Shown: positions 12,996 through 15,016 of the stretch, piece after piece | Layout of the letters: every line of letters begins with the position of its first letter | Numbering within the stretch: the stretch's first letter is position 1 | Assembly: GCA_964650975.1 (NCBI GenBank) | Contig: CAZYWA010000157.1 | Span: forward strand, 1 to 15,016 | Source of the DNA: CAZYWA01 sp964650975 [NCBI: uncultured bacterium] | GTDB taxonomy: Bacteria > JADJOY01 | DNA length: 15,016 bases | Direction: 5' to 3' | Made by a program: the position numbers and the translations under genes | Notes under the pieces: generated by a model | Database searches by the model: none | Told to the model about the DNA's origin: nothing | Seen by the model: only the letters and a program-made list of their open reading frames with translations

Positions 12996-15016
12996 CTACC
13001 CAGCGTCGATGTCGACGGTCGTGGTTTGGCTCGCGGGGATCGTGAGCGGATCGAAGGTCGCGACCGTGGTGCCGTAGCGATTGGCGGTCGCGGTGGGCGC
13101 CGCGGGCGCGCCGTTCACCGTGGCTGCCTGGAACGTTCCATCCACCGGCACCGTGAGACCGAGCTGGAACGACGTCGCGGCGTCGGTCGTGATGACGATT
13201 TCTCGGCCAGCCGTTCCGCGGCGGCTCACGCTCAAGTCGAAGCGGCCCCCGCCATACGAAAGACCGTGCCAGGTGTCGTGATCCCACTCGGGTGGAAGGT
13301 GAGGGGCCAGCCGCACCTTGGCGGCCAGGACATCGAGGTCGTAGCCGGTCAGGTGCGTGAGCAGCGCATTCCCGATGATTCCCGACTCCCAGCTTCGATA
13401 ACGTGCCGACACGTCGCTCACGAATCCGATCGGCTCGCGGATCACCTGCAAATGGGAGTAGTCGTCCACGATCAACGCTTCCTCGGTGAAGCCGGCAGGC
13501 GTCACGATGTCGCGCCAGCGGCGGAACGCCTCGTCGGCCACCGGGTGAAACATCTTGTCGAGGTTCACCAGCCAGTAGCCATGGCTCATCCCGGTCTGAA
13601 TGCCGAGCTTCACGCGCGTGAACAGCAGCCTGTAAGCGGCCGGCAACCTCGACACGATCGTGCCGTTGGGCTGTCCGAGGGTCGCCAGCAAGTACTCGAA
13701 GTTCGCGACCGCCTTGGGATCTCCGGATCGAGCAGATCGAGCCAGAGCGGCATGGTGCTCACGTCCTCGTAGGGACGCGGATCCGGCACGCGCGTGGCGG
13801 TCGACGCCTCGATCGCGTAGTGGCCGGGGGACGGAATCCAGAACACCTCGTCGAGGCAGCGCGAGACGTCGGTCGCGAGTTGCGTCAAGCGCGCGGCGTC
13901 GTCGGCCCGGCCGAGACGCGTCGCGAGGTCCGACAGGTAGCGCGACGCCCGGATCATCGCGAACGACGAGTAGGCCGAGAGCGTCGATTCGTCCGGCTCG
14001 GATAGCGCGTTCTGGCCGAAGCTCGCCTGCTTGGTGTCCTCGAAGGTTTCGTCGCCCGAGTAGTACTGAAGGCAGCCGTCCACGAACTGCTGTTGGAAGA
14101 GCGCGTGGTAGAGCAGATCGAAACGATCCGCGCCGCGCGAGCCGTCACCGGTCGCTCGCTCGTAGGCCTCGTACTCGAGCACCAGGAAGCTCGGGCTCTC
14201 GGCGCGAGTGCGGTACGTGAACTGCGGCAGCGAGCGCCAGTCGGGAGGCGGCAGCAGATCGGCGAGATCGCTGTCGGCCGGCAGCGCGTTCGAGATGTCG
14301 CCGTTCGGGACGGCGACGCCGTACGCGTAGTCGAGCATGTCGCGGAAATCCGCCGCGAGGCCGATCCGCGGATAGAAGATCGCCGGACCGTGGTCGTCGC
14401 GCAGCCAGGTGTAGGCGTACTCGCTCATCTCGCTCAACGCGCCGGTCGCGGCCTGGTTCACCTTGATCGAGAGCACCAGCGCGTCGAAGAGATCGTCGAA
14501 CGCCGGATCGGGCGTTCCCCCGACGCGGCGGAACGGAACCAGTCGCGCCACCAGGCGAGGGTGGCGTCGAGCAGCGCGTCGACGCCGTCGCTGGCGAGTG
14601 CGTCCAGGATTGGCTGTGGGCTCGCGCCACCGATCACGAACACGTTCGCGATCGGGATCACCCGCTCCTCTCCAGGGCGCAGCTCTCCGATCGGGAAGGT
14701 GATTCCTTTCTCGCCGCTGGGTGTGACCGTGGGCCCCGTGGACGCGTGGATCGCGCGCACCAAGACGCGCCGGTCGCCGGTGTCGCTCTCGGCCAGACCG
14801 GCGCCGTCGTAGCGTGAGAGGAGTCCATCGACCTCGAGCCCCACGTCCGCGATCGTCCGCTGCGAACGGTTGTGCACGATCCACACGCTCACCAGCGCCT
14901 GGTCCGCGCCGGGCGAGACGGCGCCGCGCGGCGCCAACGCCACCAGGTTCCAGTCGAGCTCGCCGTCGCCGGCGGCGACGATCGCGACCGGCGCGCGCCG
15001 CACGTAGGAGAGCGAC
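12996..15016 (-). pseudogene. Six-hairpin glycosidase-like protein, two frameshifts, 5' end outside window
   Basis: One long coding region is split over three minus-strand frames that join end to end: from the right edge to about 14520, about 14520 to 13725, and about 13725 to 12996. About 674 residues are visible and the N-terminus lies beyond the window, since the frame is open to 15016 and the GTG at 15003 is probably internal. The N-terminal part is beta-rich ('GITFPIGELRPGEERVIPIA'). The middle looks like an (alpha/alpha)6 barrel ('LVLSIKVNQAATG', 'EYAYTWLRDDHGPAIFYPR', 'QASFGQNALSEPDESTLSAY'). The C-terminal part has 'YRSWESGIIGNALL' and 'VRLAPHLPPEWDHDTWHGLS', followed by a beta domain. 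This architecture fits the six-hairpin glycosidase superfamily (GH15/GH63/GH78-like), but the exact family and substrate are not clear. One added base at each break (a G in the C5/G5 run at 14517-14521; one base near 13717-13730) restores a continuous protein, so sequencing error is as likely as decay. Confidence 0.75.

Noticed and set aside
1-15016. CRISPR array, tRNA, insertion sequence or prophage
   Set aside because: No direct-repeat/spacer pattern, no cloverleaf-like sequence, no transposase, integrase or phage protein was seen on either strand.

Overview
The window is GC-rich throughout (by eye around 70%), densely coded, and shows no tRNA, rRNA, CRISPR array or transposase. Lipoprotein signal peptides, a LolA lipoprotein carrier, an epoxyqueuosine reductase and a PilZ protein point to a didermic (outer-membrane) bacterium. 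The mix of families would suit a myxobacterial/deltaproteobacterial, Gemmatimonadota-like or Eisenbacteria-like lineage, but nothing here fixes the phylum.

Left part (1-2905): a small plus-strand operon encodes a SnoaL/NTF2-like protein and a GNAT acetyltransferase, joined by an ATGA overlap. After about 270 bp of hairpin-rich leader comes a PilZ-domain protein, a likely c-di-GMP receptor. The tRNA-modification gene queG lies convergent to it on the minus strand.

Centre (2943-9396): all genes are on the plus strand. A PIG-L/LmbE-type deacetylase with a lipoprotein signal starts 37 bp from the divergent queG start, across a dyad. A small orphan lipoprotein follows, with GGCGCC-N4-GGCGCC hairpins on both sides. 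Then comes a tight operon with a recognisable sigma70-like promoter: an HtrA/DegS-like periplasmic PDZ protein, the FtsK DNA translocase (GTGA overlap) and LolA (7-bp gap). The ftsK-lolA adjacency is a known conserved pairing. The HtrA-like protein has Glu where the catalytic His should be, so it is probably a pseudoprotease. This is the most interesting observation in the window.

Right part (9497-15016): three minus-strand genes. From promoter-distal to promoter-proximal they are a polytopic membrane protein fused to a C-terminal beta-propeller, a PHP-superfamily lipoprotein, and a large six-hairpin-glycosidase-like protein. The last runs off the right edge and is broken by two single-base frameshifts, each repaired by adding one base. 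The gaps between these genes carry strings of GC-rich hairpins with short loops and no T-tract, and a G10/C10 homopolymer lies upstream of the PHP gene.

No complete novel multi-gene system is evident. The best leads are the degenerate HtrA protein coupled to ftsK, the frameshifted glycosidase, and the tandem-hairpin intergenic regions.
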